Part shown: piece after piece, positions 8,128 to 17,625 of the stretch | Numbering within the stretch: position 1 is the first letter of the stretch | How the letters are laid out: every line of letters starts with the position of its first letter | Assembly (NCBI RefSeq): GCF_040026395.1 | Contig: NZ_CP157278.1 | Location: forward strand, 682,001 to 746,000 | DNA length: 64,000 nucleotides | Direction: 5' to 3' | Source of the DNA: Pedobacter lusitanus | GTDB lineage: Bacteria > Bacteroidota > Bacteroidia > Sphingobacteriales > Sphingobacteriaceae | Made by a program: the position numbers and the translations under genes | The notes under the pieces: generated by a model | What the model was told of the DNA's origin: nothing | The model's input: the letters and a program-made list of their open reading frames with translations, nothing else | The model's database searches: none

Positions 8128-9015
8128 TTACATAATATAATATGAAGCCACAGGAGGTTTTACTTCAGTACTCTTTTTATTAATCATTTCCAGCAGATTA
8201 CGCTCAATTGTTTGAGAAAGTGCCGTCATTGGGGTATCTGTTGGTATATTCTCAAAAGGATCCTGCATGATAATAGCCGTACGTTCAATACTTATAAATA
8301 AAACAGGTACCATAAAAGTCAGCAGAATTTCTATTATAGGATTATTATCTTCCAGTCCGAATGGCAGAATGGTCATTAACACATAGATTAAAAAATGGAT
8401 CAGCACACTGTAAGATCTTGGAAATACGGTATTCTTGATCCGCTCACACTTACCCATTGAATCACAGAGACGCGCTATTGTTGCATCAATCTGTACTTGT
8501 TTATTTGCATCAAGATCAAAGCGTTGACTAATAAATGATAGTTCATCAGCATGTTTGTTTAATAACAGATTAGGTTTGTTATCACTATCCAGATCATGAG
8601 TTTGAAAATAATCATCCACTTTTTTCGATGATGGAATCCGTCTTAAGGATTCAGATAAAGCAAAACACCAGATAATCTGACGGCGGGCAAAAGATTCTAT
8701 ATGCGCTTCGCTATCAGACAACGCTGGCAAAAATTGCTTTATTTGTCTGATTAAAGACCTGCTATCATTAACAATAGCTCCCCAGACAACTCTTGCTTCC
8801 CACCATCGTTCATAGGATTGAGAGGTTCTGAAAGCCAGAAGCAGAGATAACGTAGTGCCAACAAATCCAGATAAGGATAATGGAATATTAATCGCCTTAA
8901 AAAAGCCATAGTGATCAAATGTACCAATCAATATAGCATAGATTGCGATAAAAATAATATCCCATTTAATAACACTGATAAAATAAGTAATTGAGATCTT
9001 CTTATTGATAAGCAT
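8128..9015 (-). CDS. Bestrophin-family anion channel
   Basis: This is a 295-residue membrane protein. An N-terminal pair of hydrophobic segments (about 18-65) is followed by the family motif SYERWWEARVVWG. Further helices lie near 205-245, with the family-typical DPFENIPTDTPM near 255. Bacterial bestrophins are pentameric chloride or cation-selective channels of the inner membrane. It appears monocistronic. The ATG at 9015 directly precedes the hydrophobic N-terminus and gives a normal family length. Confidence 0.92.
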   Translation of the reverse strand: MLINKKISITYFISVIKWDIIFIAIYAILIGTFDHYGFFKAINIPLSLSGFVGTTLSLLLAFRTSQSYERWWEARVVWGAIVNDSRSLIRQIKQFLPALSDSEAHIESFARRQIIWCFALSESLRRIPSSKKVDDYFQTHDLDSDNKPNLLLNKHADELSFISQRFDLDANKQVQIDATIARLCDSMGKCERIKNTVFPRSYSVLIHFLIYVLMTILPFGLEDNNPIIEILLTFMVPVLFISIERTAIIMQDPFENIPTDTPMTALSQTIERNLLEMINKKSTEVKPPVASYYIM

Positions 9016-9407
9016 AAAGTATATTTTGATATTAAACGTTAATCTTAAGACCAGAAGTACAGGTATATAAATATATAAGTTTTGTCTTTATTATAATGCA
9101 TAAGCTTATACGGATATTCCTGCCCGCCGAAATAAGACAAGACACTCAAGCTGTTTCCCCTTCATCTTTCTGATAATACTATAAAGATAAACGATCAAAT
9201 TAAGCTGTGATTCCATAAACTAAAACAATCAATAATTATCACATTATTAAAATTAATATATAATAGTTATATTTTAATTAATCGGTGGACTATTATTTTT
9301 TCAAATGTATCTTTATCCATTATTCTCCTCGATTTAAGGTACAATGAGTACATCATAAGACACTTATTTCGCAGGATTCACCTAAAAAAAAACAAACATT
9401 TAAAAAA
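9016..9407. other. Intergenic region between divergent bestrophin and cytolysin-like genes
   Basis: About 390 nt, very AT-rich around 9230-9310. It must hold the promoters of both divergent genes, but no exact TTTG / TAnnTTTG pair stands out on either strand. I see no gene or repeat here. Confidence 0.6.
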
Positions 9408-10925
9408 ATGAAAACATCTACCTGTCTCTACCTACTATTAATTATTGTTTTAACTGGTTGCTCAAAAGCGGATAACCCCGGCATTGGAAATAAGTATAGT
9501 GACTTAAAACCAGCTGAAGGAGGAAATATCAAAATCAGCGGGGCAAACATTTCGACATTTAGTGAAGCTGCCTCCAGTTCTCAGTCAAATACTAAAAAAA
9601 TCAGTTCCATTGGGATTATGAGTGGCCCGAATGACAGGCCGCATACAATTGCTGCACTACACCTCAATCCTGCAGATATGTGGCTTGGAGATCAGGCAGG
9701 TATGACCTTTACAGGCTATACAGACGAATTTATCATGTTGCCGGAATGGTTGGGCCAGCAGGACAATTTTTATCTTGGATCACTGATTAAAGGAAATAGC
9801 ATTGCCTCAGTTGAGATGAATCCTTTATCTGAACGCTTAGGTGATTATGAATCCAAACCAATTAGTGCATCTATTTCTTTACCGCTAAAAACTGTTACGG
9901 GAATGTATAACCCAACTGAACTAAGAACCTCTGAGTTTTATAGTAAACTTCTTACAGCGAATGGTATGCAAAACGGCCAAAAAGCAGCATTTAGCTATGA
10001 CATTCAGGAATTCACTTATTATGATGAATTAAAGACGGTTTTTGGTTCCAATGCAAAGGTTGGTGCACTGTTTTTCGGGTCAAATACCACCACAACCAAC
10101 GGAACTATGAAAATATCAAAGACAACCGGGCTTGTGGCTAAGTTTACACAAAAGAATTTTTCACTTGATATGGACGCTCCCGCAAAAGGTGAACTATATA
10201 ATAATTTAAACTTAACGGCATTGGGTGGATATTGGCCGGCATACATCAGTACTATCACCTATGGATCAACGGGTATACTGGTAGTAGAAAGTAATGATGA
10301 TCAGGAAGTAGTTAACAGTACTTATAAAAAAGCATTTTCGATTCTTGGAGGGCTGGTTTCTGGAGGATCTAACCTGACTGAAGCCGAGCAAGGCACAATC
10401 AACAGATCCAGTATGAAGATCTATTTTATTGGACCAAATGGAGCAGAAGCTATTAAGAGCATATTTACTATCGAGGAACTTACTAATTATATCAAAAAAG
10501 GATCTACATTCTCTGCTCAGTCTCCTGGTGTCCCTATATCATTTAAAATGAAATCCTTACCAGATAATAAACCACTGATAAGTAATTTCAAAATTGATTT
10601 ACCGGTGGACATGATTTATGTGAAATACCGAAAAAACCAGGTGGGTGATGAAAACTCAGGATTTGGAGTAGAAATGTATGTAGATTCATTTGCAGATGCC
10701 AAATGTAAAATTCCGATTATTACCCCAGAGCGAATTTCGTTTTATTTCAGTAGTAAACCTGAGTGTGAAAGTCCATTCGGTTGTCCATCCATAACAACCG
10801 CAGTACGTGGAGTGAGACAGGGAACAACAAGATTTATTGATAAATATCAAATCAAGTATCTGGAAATGGCAAGTCAGGTCCGGCTGATAAATTCACCTAA
10901 AAATGAATATACGCCAATCTGGTAG
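9408..10925 (+). CDS. Cholesterol-dependent-cytolysin-like (thiol-activated cytolysin family) lipoprotein
   Basis: This is a 505-residue protein with lipobox IVLTGC (Cys18). The central part resembles CDC domains 1-3: FTQKNFSLDMDAP (compare KQIFYTVSANLP), then PAYISTITYGSTGILVVES (compare YVSSVAYGR), a double Gly pair near 300-306, and IKKGSTFSAQSPGVPISF (compare the domain preceding domain 4). I do not see the Trp-rich undecapeptide or a Thr-Leu cholesterol motif, so it fits CDC-like (CDCL) proteins better than true CDCs. It is expected to oligomerise into a beta-barrel pore; whether it stays lipid-anchored is unclear. No partner subunit lies next to it, and a hairpin terminator follows. Confidence 0.7.
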   Translation: MKTSTCLYLLLIIVLTGCSKADNPGIGNKYSDLKPAEGGNIKISGANISTFSEAASSSQSNTKKISSIGIMSGPNDRPHTIAALHLNPADMWLGDQAGMTFTGYTDEFIMLPEWLGQQDNFYLGSLIKGNSIASVEMNPLSERLGDYESKPISASISLPLKTVTGMYNPTELRTSEFYSKLLTANGMQNGQKAAFSYDIQEFTYYDELKTVFGSNAKVGALFFGSNTTTTNGTMKISKTTGLVAKFTQKNFSLDMDAPAKGELYNNLNLTALGGYWPAYISTITYGSTGILVVESNDDQEVVNSTYKKAFSILGGLVSGGSNLTEAEQGTINRSSMKIYFIGPNGAEAIKSIFTIEELTNYIKKGSTFSAQSPGVPISFKMKSLPDNKPLISNFKIDLPVDMIYVKYRKNQVGDENSGFGVEMYVDSFADAKCKIPIITPERISFYFSSKPECESPFGCPSITTAVRGVRQGTTRFIDKYQIKYLEMASQVRLINSPKNEYTPIW

Positions 10926-10953
10926 ATATCTGAGAGAATAGACTCTGGTTACC

Positions 10954-10987
10954 ATAAGAACCTTGTCTAAAAGGACAAGGTTCTTAT
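10954..10987 (+). terminator. Hairpin terminator after the cytolysin-like gene
   Basis: A perfect 14-bp stem (ATAAGAACCTTGTC / GACAAGGTTCTTAT) with a 6-nt loop starts 28 nt after the stop and is followed by a T-rich tract. The remainder up to 11231 (about 240 nt) holds no recognisable gene. Confidence 0.75.
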
Positions 10988-11231
10988 TACTATTTATACT
11001 ATTTTTTACTGCCATTCCTGGCCCGAAGTGCCCAATAAACAAATTGATTACTGTTTAGTAGTTGCATTGTAGACGCCATCAGCTTAACAGGTAGACGATG
11101 AGTAGTCTCTTTTTATAGGGTTCCGGAGTAATACAGGAATAATTTTGTCCTGTTCAATAACAGCAGGCAGATTATGGACAATTCCACAAAGCTGTTCTGC
11201 AAATGAAAGTAAATCTTAAAACAAACAAATT

Positions 11232-11648
11232 ATGTATATTGGAATAACAACAACTCAGAAACCAATTTTCCAGGAAAAAATTACATTGCTCACAACTCCG
11301 GAATACTACCCGACTGAAAGCATGACTTATGTGATTTACCAGTTTCAGAGTAAAACCCTTTTCTCCGAGTCGGTTTATAAGAAAGTTGAAAGTGCATATT
11401 TCGCAGATGACCTGGATCGTGAAATTCCACGCAAAGCATGGACAGAAGAAATGAAGGCTCACGCAGCTATGCGCGAAAGTACGGAGCCACGTGAACCTAA
11501 AAGTGTCCGTTACACCTTTATTGGAAAAGCGTTATTTACAGTCTTGTTTGTTCTCATTCTGGTACTGGGTTTTCTGGCTGTTCAAAGTTTTAATGAGATG
11601 AAAAAGATAAACGCCCAAAACAAGTTGATGAATACATCTCCCAAATAA
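11232..11648 (+). CDS. Hypothetical protein with one C-terminal membrane helix
   Basis: This is a 138-residue protein I do not recognise. Residues 1-95 are soluble and charged. Residues about 98-118 (GKALFTVLFVLILVLGFLAV) form one hydrophobic segment, followed by a short polar tail, which suggests a tail-anchored membrane protein. There is no signal peptide. It lies alone between the cytolysin-like gene and a convergent P-loop gene. The codon pattern looks like that of neighbouring genes, so it is probably real. Confidence 0.6.
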   Translation: MYIGITTTQKPIFQEKITLLTTPEYYPTESMTYVIYQFQSKTLFSESVYKKVESAYFADDLDREIPRKAWTEEMKAHAAMRESTEPREPKSVRYTFIGKALFTVLFVLILVLGFLAVQSFNEMKKINAQNKLMNTSPK

Positions 11649-11682
11649 TCATTAATCAAATGAAAAGACAATTGTTATTTAA

Positions 11683-12246
11683 TTAAAGTCTGATTTTATC
11701 GATCACGAATCTAACCCTGTTTTCAATTTCATCTTTAGGAACTTCAACCAGTTCATAGCCATATTTTATATAGGTCTCTTTCATCTTTGTATAAGTAAAT
11801 ACAGCTTCTTCCCAGCTCTGTTTTCTTTCTTCATCAGTCTGATAAATTTCCGGCCAGGGCGGCAGCATAAAAATGATACTGTTATAAGGACATTTTTTAG
11901 CTGTCCGATCCATTTCAGCAGAGATCCCAAGTCCAATCATATCTGCGTAGCAAAGCGTATCGGGAATTCCCCGATCGAAAAAATGGATAGCCTCACTCCT
12001 GTCCTGTATAGCTTCATAACTCCTAACGGATGCTTCCAGCATTAGATGGGTAAAGTATCTTGCATTTTTCCATGGAAGCCCCTCTCCGTTCATGTCCGTC
12101 TGCTGTTTGATAATTTTCCGGGCATCTTCTGGGATAATATTAAAACCACGTGCCCCAAGTGCATTTAAAAGCGTAGTTTTTCCTGCACCGGGGCCTCCGG
12201 TAATCACGTAGAAATTGTTTTTCCTGTCTAACTCTCTATGCCGCAT
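11683..12246 (-). CDS. P-loop NTPase / AAA_28-type ATPase
   Basis: This is a 187-residue protein with a Walker A GGPGAGKTT at residues 17-25 and a FFDRGIPDTLCY segment near 88-99, typical of the AAA_28 / nucleoside-kinase-like family (NadR/Ttd14-like). Such proteins may be small-molecule kinases or nucleotide-binding regulators; the substrate cannot be told from sequence. It follows the disulfide reductase gene on the same strand with about 50 nt between, but co-transcription is uncertain. Confidence 0.8.
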   Translation of the reverse strand: MRHRELDRKNNFYVITGGPGAGKTTLLNALGARGFNIIPEDARKIIKQQTDMNGEGLPWKNARYFTHLMLEASVRSYEAIQDRSEAIHFFDRGIPDTLCYADMIGLGISAEMDRTAKKCPYNSIIFMLPPWPEIYQTDEERKQSWEEAVFTYTKMKETYIKYGYELVEVPKDEIENRVRFVIDKIRL

Positions 12247-12298
12247 TTCTGATCATATTAATTTAGTAAATGGTGTAATTACCCGGAATGTACCATCA

Positions 12299-13306
12299 TT
12301 ATGAGTTAAAAATTTCGGCGCATAATGCCATATTGATAGCTGCACCCGCCAGTGATCCGGTTGAAACCGCAGCAGGAACAGAGCGTAATGCCGAATTATC
12401 ACCACAGGCATATATACCGGGTATATTCGTTTGTCTGAAATCATCGGTCTTTAACAATCCCAGTTCTGTAAGTTCACATCCCAGTTTAACCGGAATTTTA
12501 CAATGCTGTTCAAAAGCAGGTCCGGAATAGAGCGCATTTAGTTGGTATACTGTACCATCTTCCAAACGGATGCCAGAAATTTTACCGCCATCATGTTCTA
12601 TCAAATCAATTTTTTGTTCTACAATCTGAATATTGTTTTTTTGTATCGACTGATATTGGTCAGCATTGAATGCTGCCTTCCCATTAGTAAAAATGGTCAA
12701 TTTATCAGTAAGATTTGATACCAGCTGTACATAGTGAAATGCCCGGTCACCATTAGCTAAAATACCTGTTTTCTGTTTTTTGACTTCGTAACCGTGACAG
12801 TACGGACAATGCAGAATTGATATTGCCCAGCAATCCGCAAAACCAGGTATAGCAGGCATCATATCTTTCAAACCTGTTGCAAACAGGACTTTTTTTGCTG
12901 AAAACACTTTACCAGACTGTGTAGTAAGTTCAAATATATTGTCGCTCTTTTGCATTTTCATGGCAATATCATCATGAAACGTCACCGTTGTATAATTCAA
13001 CACCTGTGCCTTCGCTTTATTTGCTATATCCTTAGGCTTTTCACCATCCTGAGTGATAAAATTATGTGAATGGGGTGTCTGTCTGTTACAGGGAAATCCG
13101 CTGTCAATAATCAAAACGTTTCTCAAAGAACGGCCTAATGCCATTGCTGCAGAAAGTCCGGCATAACTACCGCCAACTATAATAACATCAAAAGTATGTT
13201 TCGTATTTTCCATATCAGATTGTATAAAAGATATAAGTGTTCCTGAAATTGCGGTAGCACCAGATAAAATGGTACTTTGTACTATAAATTTCCTTCGGGT
13301 AATCAT
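12299..13306 (-). CDS. NAD(P)/FAD-dependent thioredoxin-reductase-like oxidoreductase with Tat signal
   Basis: This is a 335-residue flavoprotein. The N-terminus MITRRKFIVQST carries a twin-Arg motif and a hydrophobic stretch, suggesting Tat export. FAD-binding VGGSYAGLSAA lies near 44-54, the redox CPYCHGYE near 168, and the second FAD motif GIYACGDNSA near 300. The CPYC pair is the thioredoxin-reductase-type disulfide. Thioredoxin lies 9 nt upstream on the same strand, so the pair probably form an operon and may be redox partners. The partner has no signal peptide, which conflicts with export of this enzyme. Confidence 0.87.
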   Translation of the reverse strand: MITRRKFIVQSTILSGATAISGTLISFIQSDMENTKHTFDVIIVGGSYAGLSAAMALGRSLRNVLIIDSGFPCNRQTPHSHNFITQDGEKPKDIANKAKAQVLNYTTVTFHDDIAMKMQKSDNIFELTTQSGKVFSAKKVLFATGLKDMMPAIPGFADCWAISILHCPYCHGYEVKKQKTGILANGDRAFHYVQLVSNLTDKLTIFTNGKAAFNADQYQSIQKNNIQIVEQKIDLIEHDGGKISGIRLEDGTVYQLNALYSGPAFEQHCKIPVKLGCELTELGLLKTDDFRQTNIPGIYACGDNSALRSVPAAVSTGSLAGAAINMALCAEIFNS

Positions 13307-13315
13307 GATTATTCA

Positions 13316-13615
13316 TTAGGTCAGACTTTCTATGCGTTTTAGAATCTCTTTTTCAGATACCAGCCCTATATGTCTCCAATAGATATCTCCGTGTTTATCC
13401 AGAATCACTAAAGTCGGGACAGATCTGATAAAAAAATCAACTACAAGCTGGCTCCCGCTGTCAACATCTATCCTCTTTACAGTTGCCATTCCACCTATTT
13501 TCCTCTCCACATCGTCAATAATAGGTGACAGCATTTTGCATGGTCCGCACCAGGTGGCAGAGAATTGAAGCAATACCGGTTTTTCAGTAGCTTTCAAAGT
13601 ATTTAATTCATTCAT
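13316..13615 (-). CDS. Thioredoxin
   Basis: This is a 99-residue single-domain thioredoxin with the canonical active site WCGPC (Cys23, Cys26) and the cis-Pro region VRSVPTLVI-type (SVPTLVILDKHG). It has no signal peptide, so it is cytoplasmic. It heads a two-gene operon with the flavin disulfide reductase. The AraC-type gene upstream on the same strand (stop at 13731) may be its regulator, though about 115 nt separate them. Confidence 0.93.
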   Translation of the reverse strand: MNELNTLKATEKPVLLQFSATWCGPCKMLSPIIDDVERKIGGMATVKRIDVDSGSQLVVDFFIRSVPTLVILDKHGDIYWRHIGLVSEKEILKRIESLT

Positions 13616-13730
13616 CGGAAGTATTATTAGATTAAAAATGATCCGACAAAATTACCCGCATAGCAGGTCATGTCTCTAACACTTTTAGGAGGGAAAATGG
13701 TACAAATCACATATAGACGAATTCAGACGT

Positions 13731-14687
13731 CTATTGATGTTTATGCTTTCGTCTGTAATGCAGGGGTGTTAATCCGGTCATTTTCTTAAAAAAGCGTCCG
13801 AAATAAGAATCATCTGTAAAATTCAATTCGGTAGCAATCATAGAAACAGTATCATTAGTCTGCATCAGCCGTGATTTTGCTTCCTGTATCAATTGTTTTT
13901 GTATAAAATAACTTGCTGAGAACCCAGAAACTTCCTTAACCACGTCATTTAGATAATGTGGATGTACATTCAGCATTCCCGCATATTCTTTTACCTGCTT
14001 TTTCTCCAGAAAATGCTGATTGACCAAAAGCTGAAACTGGGCCACCAGTTGTTCTTTTCTGGATAAATTAAAAGGTTCGGCCAAAGTCGTATGATTATGG
14101 ATCCGTTCGGCTTCCAGCAGGATAATATTGAGAAACATCCTGACCAGCAGGTCATCATTAAAAGTTTTTTTCTGGCACTTTTCACTATTAAGTTTCCAGA
14201 ATAAATGCTGCATCATTCCGGTTTCCCGTTCAGACAGGTCCACATACGGAACTTTATCCAGCTGAAAAAACGGAAACTGATTGAGAGTGATCTGATGCTT
14301 GATACAAAGCAAAAAATAATCAGCGTCAAACATACAGAGAAACCCTTGCACATCTTCACTCCAGGATTCAATGGAATGAATCTGATTTTCAGGAATGAAA
14401 TACATGCTTTGAGGGCCAAAATGATATTTTTGATGACCAATAACTTCCTCTACATTCCCTGCTGTTAAAAGAATAATGCTGTAAAATTTTCTTCTTGCCT
14501 GATGACCGACATGACGGCTATGTAATTTTTGTAAATCCTCTAACGCTATAATCTCCAGGAAACCATTTCCATGAGCATATTCCAGATGATTACACTCTGC
14601 ACAATAGGAATAATCGGAATTCTGGAGATAATACTCCTTGAATTCCTTCACATTATTAATTTCTTTGATTTTAGCAGTAAAGGCCAT
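13731..14687 (-). CDS. AraC-family regulator with cupin-type sensor domain
   Basis: This is a 318-residue protein. The N-terminal half (about 45-140) has an AraC_binding/cupin look (GNVEEVIGHQKYHFGPQSMY, then FIPENQIHSIES). The C-terminal half (about 220-315) is an AraC HTH ending FGRFFKKMTGLTPLHYRRK, preceded by HPHYLNDVVKEVSG. It lies upstream of the thioredoxin pair and about 580 nt from the divergent MFS exporter, so it may control either. The ligand is unknown. Confidence 0.9.
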   Translation of the reverse strand: MAFTAKIKEINNVKEFKEYYLQNSDYSYCAECNHLEYAHGNGFLEIIALEDLQKLHSRHVGHQARRKFYSIILLTAGNVEEVIGHQKYHFGPQSMYFIPENQIHSIESWSEDVQGFLCMFDADYFLLCIKHQITLNQFPFFQLDKVPYVDLSERETGMMQHLFWKLNSEKCQKKTFNDDLLVRMFLNIILLEAERIHNHTTLAEPFNLSRKEQLVAQFQLLVNQHFLEKKQVKEYAGMLNVHPHYLNDVVKEVSGFSASYFIQKQLIQEAKSRLMQTNDTVSMIATELNFTDDSYFGRFFKKMTGLTPLHYRRKHKHQ

Positions 14688-14912
14688 TTTTATAAAACAA
14701 TAAGGATTTCCGGGAGCAGGAATTACCAGTTGCTTTCAGGATTCTCATTCCAATCCAAAGATAAGATGCTGGCAAAGTCAGCAATAACGTTATTTTAAAC
14801 TTCAATAAGAGTATGGAGATTTTCTTTTGACAACCAACTGATCAATTTCCATCCGTTCAGTCCTTTTCACCGGTTAAATTAAAAGCTGATTTCCATAATT
14901 GCTAAACAGGTC

Positions 14913-15188
14913 ATGCCGCCCTTGAGCACAAAGCCTCATCAGGCGGCAGTTATGCCCGATAACCAGCATCATATTATTCCTTTTACTATGGAAGAACTGG
15001 AAGAGCAACTGGATCCGGATGTATTTTTCAGGGTTAACCGTCAGTACCTGATCAACAATAAAAGCATTACACGGATCAATAACTATTTTAATGGCAAACT
15101 GCATATTGTATTGAACCCGGAGCCAGCAGAAAAGATCATTATAAGCAGAGACAGATCCAAAGTTTTTAAACTCTGGCTGGACCGGTAA
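14913..15188 (+). pseudogene. Truncated LytTR DNA-binding domain (response-regulator remnant)
   Basis: The last 65-70 codons match the C-terminal two-thirds of a LytTR domain: MEELEEQLDPDVFFRVNRQY, then INNKSITRINNYFNGKL and IISRDRSKVFKLWL. The receiver domain and the start of the LytTR domain are missing. The N-terminal 20 residues are unrelated, and an in-frame stop lies at 14880-14882. It is most likely the decayed 3' end of a LytTR response regulator. Expression from the ATG at 14913 as a mini DNA-binding protein is possible but unlikely. Confidence 0.75.
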
Positions 15189-15268
15189 ATGATAAGCAGA
15201 TCTCAGTTATATCTGATATTTTATTAATTTTAATAAAATCAGGCAGGATTGATTAAAGACTAAGCTTT

Positions 15269-16822
15269 ATGGCAACAGTACCATTACGAAGTATTCAGGG
15301 CAAATGGGTCATGGCCTGTACTATCCTGGCATCTGCCATGGCTTTTATTGATGCGACAGCGCTTAATGTTATCCTGCCTTCCCTGCAGCAGCATCTCAAA
15401 GCTACCGGATCAGATCTCTTCTGGATTTTGAATGCATATTTACTTATGCTGGCCTCCCTTATTTTGGTTGGCGGCTCGCTGGGTGACCGGTTGGGACGCA
15501 AAAAAATCTTCATGATCGGGATTTTTATTTTCATCACAGGTTCTGCAGCCTGTGGATTTTCTTCCAGTGCCACTATGCTGATTATTTTCAGAGTATTACA
15601 AGGTATTGGCGGCGCCCTGATGATACCGGGAAGTCTATCCCTGATTTCTTCTTCTATTGACGAAAAAGAACGCGGAAAAGCTATTGGAACCTGGTCTGCT
15701 GCGACCACTTTAGTAACCATGGGTGGCCCTGCACTGGGGGGAGCACTTGCAGATGCGGGTTTATGGCGTTACATCTTTTTTATTAATGTCCCCATTGGGA
15801 TTATGGTTCTCTTCTTTTTAGCCGTAAAAGTAAAGGAAACCAAAGAGGAGAATAATACCGGAAGACCGGATTTTTTGGGCGCAGTTACTATAGCAATGGG
15901 ACTGGCGCTGCTTACTTTTGGTTTTCTGCGTTTGCCGGATGTGGGCTTTACCAATATCCAAAGCTATGGGGCTATTACTGCAGGTTTACTGCTCCTGATT
16001 GCATTTATTATCATAGAATATAAAAGCAGATACCCGATGATGCCATTGGGTTTATTCAGCAATGCTATTTTCAGCGGGGCAAATCTGCTTACTTTTTTTC
16101 TTTATGCAGGTCTTGGCGCAGGAATGTTATTTCTCTCCCTGAATATGGTACAGATTCAGGGATATACACAACTTGAATCCGGACTTACTTTTCTTCCATT
16201 TACTATTTTCATGGTCGTTAACGCACGTTTTGCCGGTAGCCTTGCTGATAAATACGGTCCCCGGTTATTTCTGATTGCAGGCCCCTTCCTGGCTGGTACA
16301 GGACTGCTCCTGTTATCTTATATACAGCAGACTGATGGCCCTTCAGACTACTGGACCACTTTTTTACCCGGCATTCTGGTTTTTGGTTTTGGGATGTCGC
16401 TTACTGTTGCACCACTAACGGCTGCAGTTATGGGCGCTGTAAGTGATCATTTTTCCGGTACAGCATCTGGTATTAATAATGCTGTATCCAGAATTGCAGG
16501 TGTTTTTGCCAATGCAGTTTTTGGTTCGATGGCAGTAATTCTTTTTACTGCAGCATTAAATAAAGAAATCAAAACACTTCCTCTTAATCAACAGCAGAAA
16601 CAGGCCGTAATTGCTCAAACTGCAAATCTCGGAAATGCCAGCGTACCCGAAGGATTAAGTATCATTCAGGAAAAGAAGGTATACGCAGCCTACCATACCA
16701 GTTTTATTGATGCCTACGGAAAAATCATGAAAATTTCTGCCGGCCTTGGCTTTTTAGCCTCATTTATGGCGCTGATATTTATCCGGAAACCAGATTTAAA
16801 GAAGAAGGAAAACCATTTATAA
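15269..16822 (+). CDS. MFS drug exporter, DHA2 (EmrB/QacA) family
   Basis: This is a 517-residue, 14-helix-type transporter. The family motifs are clear: LDATxxNVxLP-like IDATALNVILPSL at helix 1, GDRLGRKKIFMIG (motif A), RVLQGIGGALMIPGSL (motif B), and GPALGGALADAGLWRYIFFI (motif C and beyond). DHA2 proteins export cationic or lipophilic drugs by proton antiport across the inner membrane. It ends in a perfect palindrome shared with the convergent SDR gene. No membrane-fusion or outer-membrane partner lies beside it. Confidence 0.93.
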   Translation: MATVPLRSIQGKWVMACTILASAMAFIDATALNVILPSLQQHLKATGSDLFWILNAYLLMLASLILVGGSLGDRLGRKKIFMIGIFIFITGSAACGFSSSATMLIIFRVLQGIGGALMIPGSLSLISSSIDEKERGKAIGTWSAATTLVTMGGPALGGALADAGLWRYIFFINVPIGIMVLFFLAVKVKETKEENNTGRPDFLGAVTIAMGLALLTFGFLRLPDVGFTNIQSYGAITAGLLLLIAFIIIEYKSRYPMMPLGLFSNAIFSGANLLTFFLYAGLGAGMLFLSLNMVQIQGYTQLESGLTFLPFTIFMVVNARFAGSLADKYGPRLFLIAGPFLAGTGLLLLSYIQQTDGPSDYWTTFLPGILVFGFGMSLTVAPLTAAVMGAVSDHFSGTASGINNAVSRIAGVFANAVFGSMAVILFTAALNKEIKTLPLNQQQKQAVIAQTANLGNASVPEGLSIIQEKKVYAAYHTSFIDAYGKIMKISAGLGFLASFMALIFIRKPDLKKKENHL

Positions 16823-16836
16823 ATGGTTTTCCTTCT
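16803..16836. terminator. Bidirectional palindromic terminator
   Basis: A 34-bp perfect palindrome with AGAAGGAAAACCATTTA as each arm. It overlaps the last codons and stop of the MFS gene and lies 7 nt from the convergent SDR stop, so it can serve both transcripts. Confidence 0.75.
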
Positions 16837-16842
16837 GATCAG

Positions 16843-17583
16843 TTATTCCGGAAAATCAACTCCACTAAGTTTTTGGCAAATTGCAAGCAGTTTTTCCTGA
16901 GCAACGATACTGTCGGCCGCTGCCAAATAACTTTCTTCCCGCTGATGATGAAAATAACGGCCACTTAATCTGGCTTCATTATCTTCACTTACTGCAAGCC
17001 ATACCTGTGTCCGGAAACCTTTTTCCAGATTGTCAGGTGCTTCAGCGCCGCCCATTTTTGTGGGCACCCAACCCGGATCAATGGTATTGCTATATACCTG
17101 CGGCCATTTACGGGCTACTGCCATAGATAACATTAAAACCTGAAGTTTAGAATCTGAATAACTCACACGTCCGGGGTCATTGATTAAATCATCCAGACGG
17201 TTAACGTCACCCTGCATATGCATTTCAGAACTAATGTAAATCAAACGTTTAGGTTTCCGGATCAAAGCAGTCAGGATATATGGCGCCAGTGTATTTACAG
17301 CAACAATCATTTTGCCTGACTCCTGAAAAACGCCTGCATTATGAATAATGACATCAAAATTTCCTGATTCATTAACCTGAGCAGCCAGTTTTATGGTTTC
17401 GTCAATACTGGATAAATCCGCGATAAGTACTTTTTCAGCACCCGGCGCTTTATCCAGTGCCAGTTTAGCCCTTTCGGCACTACGTGCATGCAGAACAACC
17501 TGGTTCCCCTGAGCTATCAGATCGTTAGCTGCTAATTGTCCAAGCCCGTCAGCCGAGCCGGTAATAAATATTCTTGCCATCAA
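16843..17583 (-). CDS. Short-chain dehydrogenase/reductase
   Basis: This is a 246-residue Rossmann protein. The cofactor motif GSADGLGQ (TGxxxGxG variant) lies at residues 8-15, NAG near 80, and the catalytic Ser and YxxxK (YSDSK) near 118-145. The Arg in HARS after strand 2 suggests NADP(H) preference. The substrate cannot be told. It lies 42 nt downstream of msrA on the same strand and may be co-transcribed with it. Confidence 0.88.
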   Translation of the reverse strand: MMARIFITGSADGLGQLAANDLIAQGNQVVLHARSAERAKLALDKAPGAEKVLIADLSSIDETIKLAAQVNESGNFDVIIHNAGVFQESGKMIVAVNTLAPYILTALIRKPKRLIYISSEMHMQGDVNRLDDLINDPGRVSYSDSKLQVLMLSMAVARKWPQVYSNTIDPGWVPTKMGGAEAPDNLEKGFRTQVWLAVSEDNEARLSGRYFHHQREESYLAAADSIVAQEKLLAICQKLSGVDFPE

Positions 17584-17625
17584 TAAAAATTCGCTTTACT
17601 CCAAAAATCCGGGATTAATTTAAAA

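Noticed and set aside
11172..11462. Minus-strand frame of 96 residues.
   Set aside because: It overlaps the plus-strand 138-residue gene almost fully and is Cys/Phe-rich with no recognisable pattern.
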